Positions 42,378 through 53,029 of a DNA stretch of 64,000 nucleotides are shown here, piece by piece. This DNA is from Linderina pennispora (Eukaryota; Kickxellomycota; Kickxellomycetes; Kickxellales; Kickxellaceae), in contig NW_024468251.1 of the NCBI RefSeq assembly GCF_002104995.1, positions 1,178,001-1,242,000 of the forward strand. The letters are read 5' to 3'. Within the stretch, counting starts at the first letter, position 1. Each line of letters begins with the position of its first letter. The position numbers and the translations under genes were made by a program. The notes beneath the pieces are model-generated. The model saw nothing but the letters and a program-made list of their open reading frames with translations. It ran no database searches and was not told where the DNA came from.

Positions 42378-43141
42378 TCCTGCCACTTTAGTAGTACCTT
42401 TTCTATTGTGTGAAGTCAACCATATTGCCTTACCAATTCGACATGTCTATAATCTATTGCGTATGTGATAGGAGTTGCAAAAGGCACTCAGATATCCACC
42501 CCCAATCTGTTCGGAGCAGGTATGGTAGTATACCAGAAACATATTGCCTACCTGGTTTCCGGGTATTTTGGACATTAGAGCATCGTGCTGCCGGCTCATA
42601 TCGATGCAAAAAGATATTTTGGAGGCGTGCAGCCCAGAAATGCGCTCGAGACAGACGGAACAGCCGTGCCACGGCCAGGAGCAGCGGATTTGCGTGCACT
42701 AAGTGCTCATTCGTGAACCCAGCCCTAGCCGGGTGGCGGTGCAGAGCACAACTAGGGTTATTGGGTCAATCTCCTTTGTTTGCTCCAAGGCGCGGTGTGG
42801 GCCGACACCCGTTGTGCATTTGCGAACGCAAAAGTGCGGGCTTTGGCACCCACTTCAGGTGGTGCTGCAAGCCACTGCTGAGGGATGCGACCCCTGCCAT
42901 GCTGCAGCCTACCGTGCCAGCTTTCCTTGCCAGCCGAGATGCACTCGACATTGCATGCTGGTTGCCCGCAATTGGCTGTGAAAGCAACGCCTGCACTGTT
43001 TCCGAAAATTTAATATGTCTATATACGGGTAGCAGGGCGTGCTAATCAGAGCATACATATCGGCGAGGTGCGTCATGCTTGTCGCGTCCATTGTAGGGCT
43101 GTCAAGAATTGACAAGCACTGCATCTATTGGCGCTCAGGAG

Positions 43142-43147
43142 TATATA
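43142..43147 (+). promoter_or_regulatory. TATA box of LRR-like gene, copy B
   Basis: TATATA in gagtatatagactc, identical in context to copy A, about 250 bp before the MNFVSS Met. Confidence 0.55.
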
Positions 43148-43399
43148 GACTCGGTAGCCTGGATGCAGGGGAGCCAGCCCATCATCAAATCCATTTCTCC
43201 ACATACCTTTCCACTATCATTTTACGCAGCCTTCTATCCGCCGTTTGAGCATACTCCGTAGCATTTTCCGTTTGTCAACACGCCATAGCCATGCAACAGC
43301 CGGACAGACGGTGGGAGCCAGCCCCTTTCACCTGATACCACCGACCTCTGTGCCAAGTCCCTCACCCGCACGTCGACCGCTAGGGAATATTCAAACGTC

Positions 43400-44930
43400 A
43401 TGAATTTTGTCAGCTCGAACCCACACCGCGTCAACGAACTCTCTGAAGCAGTGTTTGGCACGCTTCTTCTCGAGTGCTTCGTCGAGTGCGATCGCATAAA
43501 GTGCTCGTGCAGCAAAAGCCATGACCGAGACTGGATGTGGAACCTGGGGTTCCTCATCGAGCACAACAAGCTACATCTGGTAACCGAGTTCCGGGTTGTC
43601 ATCTTTAACGAGTGTGAGCTACCGATGCACATTGATAAGGTGATGAAGGGTATGGAAAACAAACTGCAGTCACCTTTGCCGAATGTGCGCTCGATTCTGT
43701 TTCTTGGACCAGGGGTGTTCACAGCGGGTACAGCAAAAGATGCGGACTCGATCCAGGAATTTAGAACAGCTGAGGCTGCTGCTCAGTCCATCCGAAAGCT
43801 GTTTCCTTGCGCAACTGATTTAAGATACCATGTATTCAGGAAATGGGTCCCGACACCTAATATCCTTGGAGCGGACAGAAAATTATGCCCTTTGTACGAA
43901 TACACTCTCAAGGAGTATGCGCACCAGCTGGAGCATGTCCAGATGCTTATCCCGTTCCCCCTGAACGTGCCCAAGCTCTTTGACAACCTCACATCGCTTT
44001 CAATTAACATCCGCTACATACGTCTGCGTCGCGACTTGCCTGTTATTCCAACTCGGTGCCTGCGCATCCTCGAGGTGTTCCAGATCGAGGCTGTTATCCC
44101 GTGGCACCTCTTCGAGACCACCGATGGCGCGCTGAGCTTTGACAGCCTCCAGGATCTGCGCGTGGAGTTCATTCAGGCCACTGCGAATACTGCCACTTTT
44201 CCAGGCTGCAATTGCCCTGTGCATTTCCCAAGGCTGAACACTCTCCATGTCACTGGCTCCGCCTACGTCTACACCGACATCTACGCCTATTTCCAGGGCT
44301 GGGTATTCGAGAGACTGACTATTATGGACGACCCGACGAACTTTGAACGCATCAACGAGCACGCGTTCGAGACAGGTGAGGATGCTCAAGATCGGGCACC
44401 CTACTGGAACTCCGTTTGTTGATGTGTACTCTGTCGATATGGTTGAGCGCCTGTATCAGCTGCCGTCCAGCGTTGAGGTGGCCACCCTTGGACTGCTTGA
44501 CTATCCGCTTCCGGGGCTGATTGCATGGGTCGACCTGCGCTCGCTCACACTGGCGGCCAGCATCGCGGACAAGCACGGGCTTGCCAACCTGCTGGGACAG
44601 CTGCCGCTTCTGCACACGCTCGTCGTGGACTGCTTCTCGATGATCCGGAGCGACGCCAAGGCCACCAAGTTCCCGGACCAGAAGATCACATTTGACGAGA
44701 TCGGCGAGGTCCTGGATCCAAGCAGCCATCTGCCGGTCAGCGAGAGTCTCGAGCGACTGGATCTCTTTGTTCGCGGCACATTCGACCTGGTCGGTTTCTG
44801 CGAGTTGGTGGTGTGTCTTCCTCGAGTCACCAAGGTCAGGGTCAACCACCACATGATCCCGCACATCATGAGCATGCTCCACCAGGTCTTCAAAGTCAGC
44901 CGCAATATTGCCTTTGAGCCCTTGTCCTAG
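43400..44930 (+). CDS. LRR-like family protein, copy B (one internal frame change)
   Basis: About 510 residues if the frame change is bridged. It begins MNFVSSNPHRVNELSEAVFG; an in-frame start upstream (MQQPDRRWEPAPF at 43291) hits a stop, so I use the Met at 43400. The first 120 residues are Cys- and charge-rich (CDRIKCSCSKSHDRDWMWNL). The remainder alternates Leu-rich strands and polar turns, for example LFDNLTSLSINIRYIRLRRD, RCLRILEVFQIEAVI and FPRLNTLHVTGSAYV. The C-terminal part holds VATLGLLDYPLPGL and FCELVVCLPRVTKVRVNHHM. The frame changes at 44372 (gacaggtgagg), in the same place as copy A. Relics elsewhere in the window share the C-terminal pattern. Function unknown; F-box/LRR-like substrate adaptor is a guess. 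Confidence 0.65.
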
Positions 44931-45612
44931 TATTTTTGTTTCCTCTCTCATGTTTATAAGTGGACCCTACAGGCATTCTTTGGAGAGCAAGCGAGGCGCT
45001 ATATGGTGGCTATGCTTGTGAAAACAGCGATGCGCAGCTGTCTTTGGAGGCGGCTGGACGGTCGTTTGAACCAGCGGGTGTTGGTGGCGGGTATCAAGAC
45101 AAAGCCACTTCATCCCAGGGAACCGGTGAGGCTGAGAATTGACACGTTCCAGCATTTCTAACTAGCTAACCGCAGAGCGCCAGATGCACCTTGGCTTAAC
45201 AAATGGCTTGCTGTTTGCACACAGTTGCCTTATTTGGCTTTATTATATGCAGCTCAGTCGAAAAATGGGTTTCCGGATGCAGTGTAGAGAGGTGGGGTCC
45301 AGTATAAGAGGCGGGAGTGCAGCACACCAAACACCTCTGCATTTTAGAGCCACATTTGATGAAAAGAGACGTCGGGGTTCGGAGTAGGCGGTTCGGTGCG
45401 CTGTGTGGGCGGTTCTGGTTCGCTGAGGAGAGATTCTGCTACACAGGCAGCCCTTGACAAGGGATGGTGGGCAAGTGGGGGCGAATGGCACAGAGGAGGA
45501 GGCGGTGGCATACTGGGGACAATTTGTATGTTGCGAGTGATATCAGGGAAGAAAGGGCTGTATATTGGCCAGTTGTGCTCTTGCTTCGAGGCGTGCGTAT
45601 GATTGGAGGCTT

Positions 45613-45614
<2 letters not shown>

Positions 45615-45673
<59 letters not shown>
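45615..45673. repeat. (AG)n microsatellite, copy B
   Basis: About 29 dinucleotide units, versus about 17 in copy A. It lies upstream of the small-ORF TATA box. Confidence 0.92.
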
Positions 45674-45674
<1 letters not shown>

Positions 45675-45710
45675 GGGCAGGGTTCTCAGCTGCACGACTG
45701 CCACAGGTCG

Positions 45711-45718
45711 TATAAAAG
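45711..45718 (+). promoter_or_regulatory. TATA box before 28-codon ORF, copy 3
   Basis: TATAAAAG, about 130 bp before the ATG at 45850, in the same context as copy 2. Confidence 0.55.
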
Positions 45719-45849
45719 GATGGCGAGGTAGCTGACTCTGAATTCACCAGCACACTGCACTTCAACTCTCACCTCTGTCTTATTTATCTTCAAGCTTTCC
45801 ATCCTTTCGTCAACCGGACTCTTCTATACTCAAGAAATCGACCCATACC

Positions 45850-45936
45850 ATGCTCGCTCCGCGTACAAACATCTTCATCTCATTTGACAACAATGACAAT
45901 GGACTGACATATGATCCCAATGCTACCGATTTCTAG
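45850..45936 (+). CDS. 28-codon ORF, copy 3 (candidate small peptide)
   Basis: 28 residues starting MLAPRTNIFISFDNNDNG and ending ATDF. PRTNI matches RRTNI of copy 2, and its 5' flank (ctcaagaaatcgacccatacc) matches both others in part. The flank on the left up to 45770 is near-identical to copy A block Y, and the flank right of the stop is near-identical to block X copy A. The ORF itself is the divergent segment between them. Coding status unproven. Confidence 0.42.
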   Translation: MLAPRTNIFISFDNNDNGLTYDPNATDF

Positions 45937-47968
45937 GAAGCGCTGGTTTCAAGCAGGGATGTTTCCAGAGAGGGTGGCATGTAAATAACCCAAGCTTCTC
46001 CTTAGGAGCCTGCTAGACAGGTCGAATCTCTGTTGCACCACTATTTATATACCCTTTCAATACATTTTCTCCTCAACTCCAGAACACTCCAGGACAACGA
46101 ATTTGTAGTGCCAAAGCTGCTGGCATGAGGACTGTAGCTATGTGCCTTAAGGAGGATGCGTTGGTTAAGCCCACTGCTTAGACCCTGGGACAAAAAACTA
46201 GGAAAGGAAATAGGCTGTCAAGGCTCCTGCCATCATTTGGAGATTCATTGCTTAAAGCCAATCTGCTTGCCCATGGAATCCTTGGCTTCAAAATAGGCCA
46301 TCGAGAGTGCTGCCGACCCAGGATTCCTCCAAAGACAAGTAGCGGTTGTCAATAATAGGCCACCTGTAGTTGTCGATGCTCATACTGCTGATGAAAAGGG
46401 TAAAGGCGCATATGCTTTCTTCATGTCAGATATAAGCAACAGCATTTGCTACGCCCTAAGGCGATATGAGCGCTGCCATTCTGTCCAGTTTCAGTCATCA
46501 GTCTGATTAGAAACATATATACTTCGTACTTGAACTGATTGCAAGAACAAAACTGTCACCTAGCTTTGACGCCGTAGCCATGAAGAAAACTCAGCACCTC
46601 TTGTTGAGTTCCATGCTCTCGACCAAGCGCTTGAGCATAGTCCTGTTCCAGCAGGCTGGCTGGAGCGACAAACCCTGCAACTCTGCCCTGGTCCATGACC
46701 AGAATCCAGCCACTGTCCATGATAGCCCTGAGCCGGTGCATGATGGTCGGAAATGTGGAGTTTCTGAACTTGTCACGAATAACCTGCTGCATGGTATGGT
46801 CAGCCATTGTGTCGACATTGGCTGTCGCCCCGTCAAGAGACAGAATCCTGCGTTTCCACAGAAATGTGCAACACAAACTGACCAACTGGCGCTATCCGAC
46901 GCTAAAGCTCTTGTCACCTTGCTCGCCCTACTTGTCCAGTCCAGCTTCCTCGACCCACAGGCCACAGAACTCGTCTCCAGTTTCATCGTACTTGGATGTC
47001 CGATGGATCAGGAGGTCTTCGATATGGCCTTTGCGAACTGCAGCTCAGACCTCATCGTTGGTAGACTTGTTCGGTGGGTCCAGATTCTCGCGGATGATGC
47101 TGTTGAGCAGAGCTGGATCCTGCGGACTGATGCTGATATTTGAGCGCAAATGTCTGAGATTTATAATTGAAGTGTCTACTCCATCCTGTGTCCAGAGACA
47201 AACATGGCAAACTCTGTCTGCCAGAGGCATGACATGTCTGGCATGTGTCACCAAAATCTGCGTCTTGTTGGTGAATGTCGGACCAGCTGTTTGGAAAGCA
47301 ATTGTCAGTGAGCAGAGAAAGAATGGCCAGGGCTGAAGTGAGCTGGGCTCCACCATGCGAATACCAAGACAGCAGACTGGTGGATGCACAAAGGGTAATA
47401 CTAGCTGGTGTCTGAAACCCAGCCAGCGGATGTACGCCCTTGACCGCTGGTCTCCACAATCTGACAAATGTGAGAGCCAGAAGACCGGGAATGGCAGCTC
47501 CTTCGCTACAGCGGTGGGGATGGGTGAGTTTGTGCTTGGGTTGTGGACAAGTCGGATAAACATTTGGTGATACCTTTGACAGGTACAGCTGAAATTTGGT
47601 AGTGTGGCGATTCAAATACGGTCATGGTGGAGAGAGTGGTGCGAAAAAGAATAGGAGTGGGGGAGAGCAGAGTAACTGGAGCCTGTGCTGGCGAGTGAAT
47701 CTCACTGAGGCGTTACTGAGCCAGAGTATTTCCTGGCTAGGTTGTCTATGCTGCGGCAGCTGGATCTCTTGTGTATATGGCCAATGGAAGCACTGGAGGT
47801 GTATCCGGAAACCACACTCGTCCTACACTATTCTGCTCTTGAGACAATGTGGGCTGTACTGGGCTGACCACTTTGCAACAAGTTTGCTGGCTGGTGTTTT
47901 ATTCAAGGTGACTGAGTGGCTGAAGGGTGTATGCCTCTACAATGGCTGTCAGAAGCACATATGCTAGT
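45926..47968. repeat. Repeat block X, copy B
   Basis: Near-identical to 10213-12252. Here X follows Y directly, separated only by the small-ORF segment. It ends near cagaagcacatatgc, where similarity to copy A stops. Confidence 0.85.
46556..47680 (-). pseudogene. ABCC (MRP-type) transporter relic, copy B
   Basis: Same fragments as copy A. The longest piece runs through FTNKTQILVTHARHVMPLAD, then GVDTSIINLRHLRSNISISP, then QDPALLNSIIRENLDPPN without a stop, so the NBD1-to-NBD2 junction is read through in this copy. The missing second membrane domain must therefore have been deleted before duplication. Walker B Glu is Gly (SLDGATA). It cannot make a transporter. Confidence 0.82.
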
Positions 47969-48739
47969 GCAGCAGGTACTGGTATGACATTGCTTTATGG
48001 TGTATGCAGTCTGACTGCCAGCAGATATGTATTGAGTGTGTGAACTAGTATCAGGTAGCTAGAGATCCCATGTGCAGTGATCAGGTTGCTACTGTCATTA
48101 GCGTGCAGACCTAGTCACTCCAATTCCAATGCAATTTGCACTGGTATCATCAACCTTCAGCTGGCCATGGAGAGTAATAGCTATTGGCTCTCAGAACATA
48201 AATGCCAATCGGTCATGATAAGGACAACAAAACGGACCCACGCTGATGCTGTCTCAGACGAGGGCTGGCATGGGTAGCTTGATGTTCAATACCTGTTTAG
48301 ATTCCATCACGCATTTAGGCAACTGAGCGAAAATACATTGCGTGCTGGAGATCACGAAATAGAATTAGGCAGTCATGCAGCCAGCGTGCTACAGTAAACA
48401 GTAGATGGCACGTCGCTGTGATGCGTGCTCTCATGCCTGAGCGCTGGGCTCGGCTATTTACCGTTTGCGGCTTAGGGCCAATGATTGTCCAGCGATTTGT
48501 TGGCTGCAGAAATCCATGTTCCAGTAGGCCTTGTCAGCGCGAAAAAAAACACGCAGCATTGGTTTGAAAATTTTTCGGCCACTGCCCAGGAACCCCTCCT
48601 TTTTCCTTTCATTATTCTGTTTCGTTCGGTTGGTACACCCTAGCGTTTCCTCTTTACTATTCTTGTCTATTAATACTTGCGCAGCAGGTTGGTGCAAAAT
48701 TTAGGCACAATAATACAATTATTTCCTTGTTGCACCCGA
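47969..48739. other. Intergenic region before CLASP
   Basis: 770 bp. AT-richer in the centre, then a T-rich stretch (cctttttcctttcattattctg) near 48600 that fits a promoter leader. No gene seen. Confidence 0.45.
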
Positions 48740-50805
48740 ATGGACTATACCAAGGTGGGTAGGCTGAATCTAGAAGGGCTTGGGAGCTTGACCAACAATG
48801 CAAGCGGGTGAGACATTCTTGTATTCTAACGGTTTGTTTTTCTGTAGTGCAACAGCGCAAGCGATTTTGAGAACAAATTCCGCTCATTACTCCCAAAGCT
48901 CGAGGTGGCCGAGAAGGAAGAGACATGGCAGCAGCTCGACACGGCGATTAAGAATATGACAAGCCTGGTCAAAGCAGGCGCGAACGAACGTACGACACTA
49001 TTCGTGCCCATGGTGCGGAGAGCAGCAGACCAAATCAACAAAGTGGTGGCCAGCGAGCGCACGCGACTCAATGGGTCAGGGCTAGCGCTGATTGAGGAGA
49101 TGGCACGGCGACTGGAAACGCGGTTTGGGCCGATATGTGAGCTGGTGTTCCCGACAGCGACTCAAATCGTGCGGGCGCGCAAACAGGGTCTTTGTGACGC
49201 GTGGGATGAGCTGTCCTCAGCGCAGTAATCACACATACACACGCAGCCGACCAGACACCGCATATCTGCAGAATCATGACAGGGGATCTGAACAAGTCGT
49301 TCCGGGCTAGTGCAGCAAGGCTCCTGATGAATATGGTATCAAGCTGCACGGCACCCGAGCTTTCACCATACATGGACTGTGGTCGAGGAGGCGATTGCCA
49401 AGGGCGTTGTTGATGCACATCCCGATGCGCGCACGATCACAAAGAAGACATATGAAGCGTATATCAGGCGGTTCGGCAGCCGCAAAGAAACTCTACATGG
49501 ACTGTTTGACAGCACGGCGAAGAAGTATCTGAAGATTGAAGATGGTAGCAGCAGTGGCGGCAACTCGAATAAGCCGATGAGTCGGTTTGCGGCATTCCGC
49601 CAGCGTCCACCGCTGCACAATCGCCTGGCTCCTCAACGGCCAAACGGACATGCAGTTAGCAATGAAGGGCTGGCAGAGAACGCAATGGGCAACAGCACAG
49701 GTGCACGGCCCCCTGCTGCGCATCAGCGGCTGCGGCCGGTCCGTCCTGTTGCGCGCCATGGCTCAGCAACGATGTACAGACCGACCCCACCAATGGCACT
49801 GAGCGGATCGGCCACGGGGTCGCTAGTGAAGCCTGGCTCAGCATCGGCGCCGTGCAGCATCGAGCCACTGCATGTATCATCAGGTAATACGAATGTTGCT
49901 GCAGCGGGCAAGCCCTGCAGCGAGGGCAACTCACCTACCGCGACTGTATTTGAGAGTATTGAGGTTGCAACAGCGGTTGAGCCCAAGAGCGACTCATCGG
50001 CACCTATCACCTCGCAGCATGCCAGTCGCAAGAACTCGCCTACGCTTCTCACCGATCAGCCGATCGAGACAGGTTGCCGTCGAGGATATCGTGGCCTCAG
50101 CCACTGGTGCTGAAGCGCCTGTCGTGCCAGAAGAAAGCCAGCAGTACCAATCTGTCAGCATCTGGACAAACCACCCCGGCTGATCGGAGCGACGACTCGG
50201 TCAGCAAATCGGCAGATGTCAATATCAGCATCGCTGAAGCTCCGAAGGCAGCAGCCTCCCGGGTTGCTGCTGCTGAAGCTGATAGGCGAGCATCCCGGGC
50301 ACAGCGCATGCAGGGGCTGTCGTTTTCGTCGCTGAAGAGCAGCACCAGCTCCTCCGGGCCTCGAACACCGCACGCAGTCCGGCCTGCTACCCGCAACATC
50401 GTCACCAGCCGGGTAGAGGAGGCGCTGCGCGGACGCCCACGGGCGCGGCCGCGGGCAAAGCCCATGGACAATGCGGTGCCGGCAGCACGGGCTCGGCGTC
50501 CAGTGCGGGCCGCGGCAAAGCCTGCTGACAAAATCCTCACGGAATCTCCGTCGCGGAGAATGACGCTGAGGTCGGACACGAAGATCGAGCCGCTAGTAAG
50601 CCTTGATGACCATGGTGCCAAGACATCGGGCGGGGTGCCCGGGTACCTCCGAGCCACGGCAGCATCGGCGCATCGCACGGCAGAGCTGGCTGACGAGCAG
50701 CGCACTACCCGGCGGCGAAAGCGCGAGGGATCCCTGGAGCCCAGCGCTGAGGAGCCGGCAGCGAAGACTGCCAAGACCGATATGTCGGCAGTGGCCAATA
50801 TTTAG
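48740..50805 (+). CDS. CLASP-type microtubule-associated protein, short form (several frame breaks)
   Basis: Exon 1 (MDYTKVGRLNLEGLGSLTNN) joins over a 48-bp intron (48808-48855) to ASDFENKFRSLLPKLEVAEK. A single CLASP_N/TOG domain follows: EETWQQLDTAIKNMTSLVKA, RFGPICELVFPTATQIV, VFVTRGMSC, AVITHTHAADQTPHICRIMT, VVDAHPDARTITKKTYEAYI. The frame breaks near 49155, 49210, 49375 and 50070, yet every segment fits the fold in order. The C-terminal half is Ser/Arg/Pro-rich and basic, as expected for microtubule binding (RVEEALRGRPRARPRAKPMD). CLASPs rescue and stabilise microtubules at spindle and cortex. At about 670 residues it is less than half the length of yeast Stu1 or fission yeast Peg1 and seems to lack their C-terminal domain. 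Confidence 0.8.
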
Positions 50806-50851
50806 TTTCTTATGTATTTTTGAAGCCCTTAGTAATGGACATAGCAAAACT

Positions 50852-51612
50852 TTACTTGCTGCTCTCGAAGGCATTGTGCATGTCGGCGTTGGAGATGATC
50901 TCGGCCACCGGTGTCTCGACCTCAGTAAAATGCATTTTGCACCATGGCCCAACCAACCGTCGACGTCTTGATGGCAACTGACTTTGCTGCGAACGCCTTG
51001 AGCACAGGCAGCGCCGCAGTGACCATCCGCTCCATCCATCTGGCCTCGCCGCGGTCGCACTCGAGCATGGCGGGGCGGAACACCGACACCCGCGGGAAAC
51101 CCAGCCCACTGACCTCATCATCAACCTGGCCCTTCGTCTTTGGGTACAGGAAGAATGAGTTTTTGTTAGCACCCGCCGAGCTGCAAATCGAGTAGTGCTC
51201 TGATTTCGGCTGCCTTGCATGCGCGCGCCGCGTTCATCGTATAGTCATGGTCGATCTTATAGAAGCCCTCAGGGCCGCTCTTGGCGCGCGTCGTACCCAG
51301 GCAGCTGAATGCGTGCGTGTGTCCGGCGAAATCACCCTGCATCTTGGCCGTATCTTCAAAGTCAATCGGCTTCTGCTCGAGCCGGTCCGCATGCGGCCCG
51401 CTATACTCGATAGGCCGCCGCACAAACACAGTCACCTTCTCAAACGCCCCCGATGCAAGCAGGTGCCCGACCACCTCGCGCCCAACCTCACCGGTTGCGC
51501 CAAGAACTAGCGCGCTCCGGTGCGGCGTGCGGTTGACGAAACCCTCGGCTGCACGCTGGAACGCGCCGCTGAGAGAAATAGAATCTCCAAGAATCTTTAC
51601 AACAGATGACAT
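50852..51612 (-). CDS. FMP52: HTATIP2/TIP30 and FMP52-like NAD(P)-binding protein (two frame breaks)
   Basis: About 253 residues. The short-chain dehydrogenase-like fold starts ALVLGATGEVGREVVGHLLA, with the GxxGxxG dinucleotide site. VTVFVRRPIEY, FSCLGTTRAKSGPEGFYKID and YTMNAARACKAAEI follow. After a frame break near 51201 comes HYSICSSAGANKNSFFLYPK, TKGQVDDEVSGLGF, and SVFRPAMLECDRGEARWMER. A second break near 50945 leads to the end EIISNADMHNAFESSK. Human TIP30 and yeast Fmp52 share this plan; Fmp52 is found at the mitochondrial outer membrane. The gene is convergent with CLASP, with stops only ~45 bp apart. Confidence 0.88.
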
Positions 51613-53029
51613 GCGTATAAAGCGTTGTTTTGTGAGTATTCAGTAAAAAAATAGGAGAAAAAATTTGGAAGAAGAAAGAGGCATGGATGGCGACAGCAGA
51701 CAGGAATGCCAAGTCTTTTGAGGAAGCGCGAGCAACTGCTGATCTCACTACCAGTGCCCCATGGCTTCATCTAATCTCTGATATTGTTTTCTGATCAAGG
51801 GCACTCTAGCCAAATATGACATTGGCCATGTGCTAGGCTCAGAGCACTGTTTGCAGCATAGTCAGCATTGTCTGGATCAGGATATGAATAAGATAGTCTA
51901 CATATTGCAAAAGATGCGGCTATCCCGCAAAGCTATAGACAAGAAGAGAGCTTGTCACCACAACGAGACATATAGTGAGCTGAACTACTAATTCGTGGAT
52001 CCGGTGTAGATATCACAGACTTCTTTTGCCCGGATAGGTGTCGTCGTTTTGGATGCCGACAATAACTGAAGCATGCATGGTTCAACTCAAGATGAAGAAA
52101 CAAAGGGAAAGAGGAATTATTCTGGCGCTCGAGGAGTATGGAGGATGGCCACCTGGTTTTGCTGGGGCCAATCCTTATCAACGACAAGGGGTATTTCGGC
52201 CTCCCTCTCTTCGTCTGCCCACACTGTGTTGAAAGGCAGCTTGTATGGAGGATGCAGAACATTTTCAACAAATGGGATGTCGCAAAGTTCGACCATGAGA
52301 GCTTGGAAATCTTGCCATCACAAATTTTCAGAACGCACAGCCACAAATATCTGTTGGTCATGCATTTGCATACATCAGGCACCTCGGAGGCTGTCGGTTT
52401 TTCTTTTCAACTGGAGCATCCCCGGAAGAACCGAAACCCACTCTCACTATGAAGAGAAAAGGCTGTTGAAGATTATTGCTGTTAGGGTTCAAATGAAAGG
52501 CAGTACTCCATGTAAACAATATTGCCAGGTACAATTTGTATTTAGAGAAAATAAAAGGCAACAGAACGCTCACCCTGGCCACGACTCGATACTCTGGTAC
52601 ATGCCCACAGTTTTCTTGGTGGGCGTCTGCCCTATCGCTCTCTTTGTGATTGACATATGCAGACGAACAGGTTGCTTCTCTGCATGGTGCATCTGCTGTC
52701 CCTCTCCACTTTCTCTTGACCCACTTTTACAGATAGTAGTGAATAAAAAAACTCGGTGCCATGTGCATAATCGGATATGCATATCTAGTGACAACCATTG
52801 CCGCTAAAGAAGAAATCAAAGAAAGAGCCGCTCTCAAAAAAAAAACAGAACTAGACCTGCTCTCTTGTGGCCACCTGGGGGTTGCAATCCTCTCATCCTG
52901 CACCTCTCCATGGGATATGTTCCTTCCCCCAGCCATTTCCCTCACTCTAGATGTTCTTGGCATCATGAGATCTGCTGTCGGTGCAGCCAGGCTCTAGAGC
53001 TCGAAATTAGACCCAGCCTCTAGGCGGCT
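51613..53029. other. Gene-poor region
   Basis: 1.4 kb of AT-richer sequence. A 244-codon open frame at 52073-52807 lacks any motif and has a different composition from genes in the window, so it is not called. It may be decayed sequence of the LRR or repeat families. Confidence 0.45.

Larger units (their letters stand above)
42416..45770. repeat. Repeat block Y, copy B
   Basis: Near-identical to 12562-15908. The left edge falls in the 3' flank of DAHP synthase, with no clear target-site duplication or terminal repeat. It carries the better preserved LRR-like gene, the longer GA tract and the TATA box of small ORF copy 3. Confidence 0.88.

Noticed and set aside
41493-42419. 308-codon open frame antisense to DAHP synthase
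   Set aside because: Shadow frame; the sense enzyme is intact and conserved.
42410-43045. 211-codon open frame at the left of block Y copy B
   Set aside because: It starts before the repeat boundary, is broken by an indel in copy A, and its Cys-rich translation has no motif. Probably non-coding.
52073-52807. 244-codon open frame in a gene-poor region
   Set aside because: Composition and codon use unlike neighbouring genes, no recognisable domain, low-complexity junctions.
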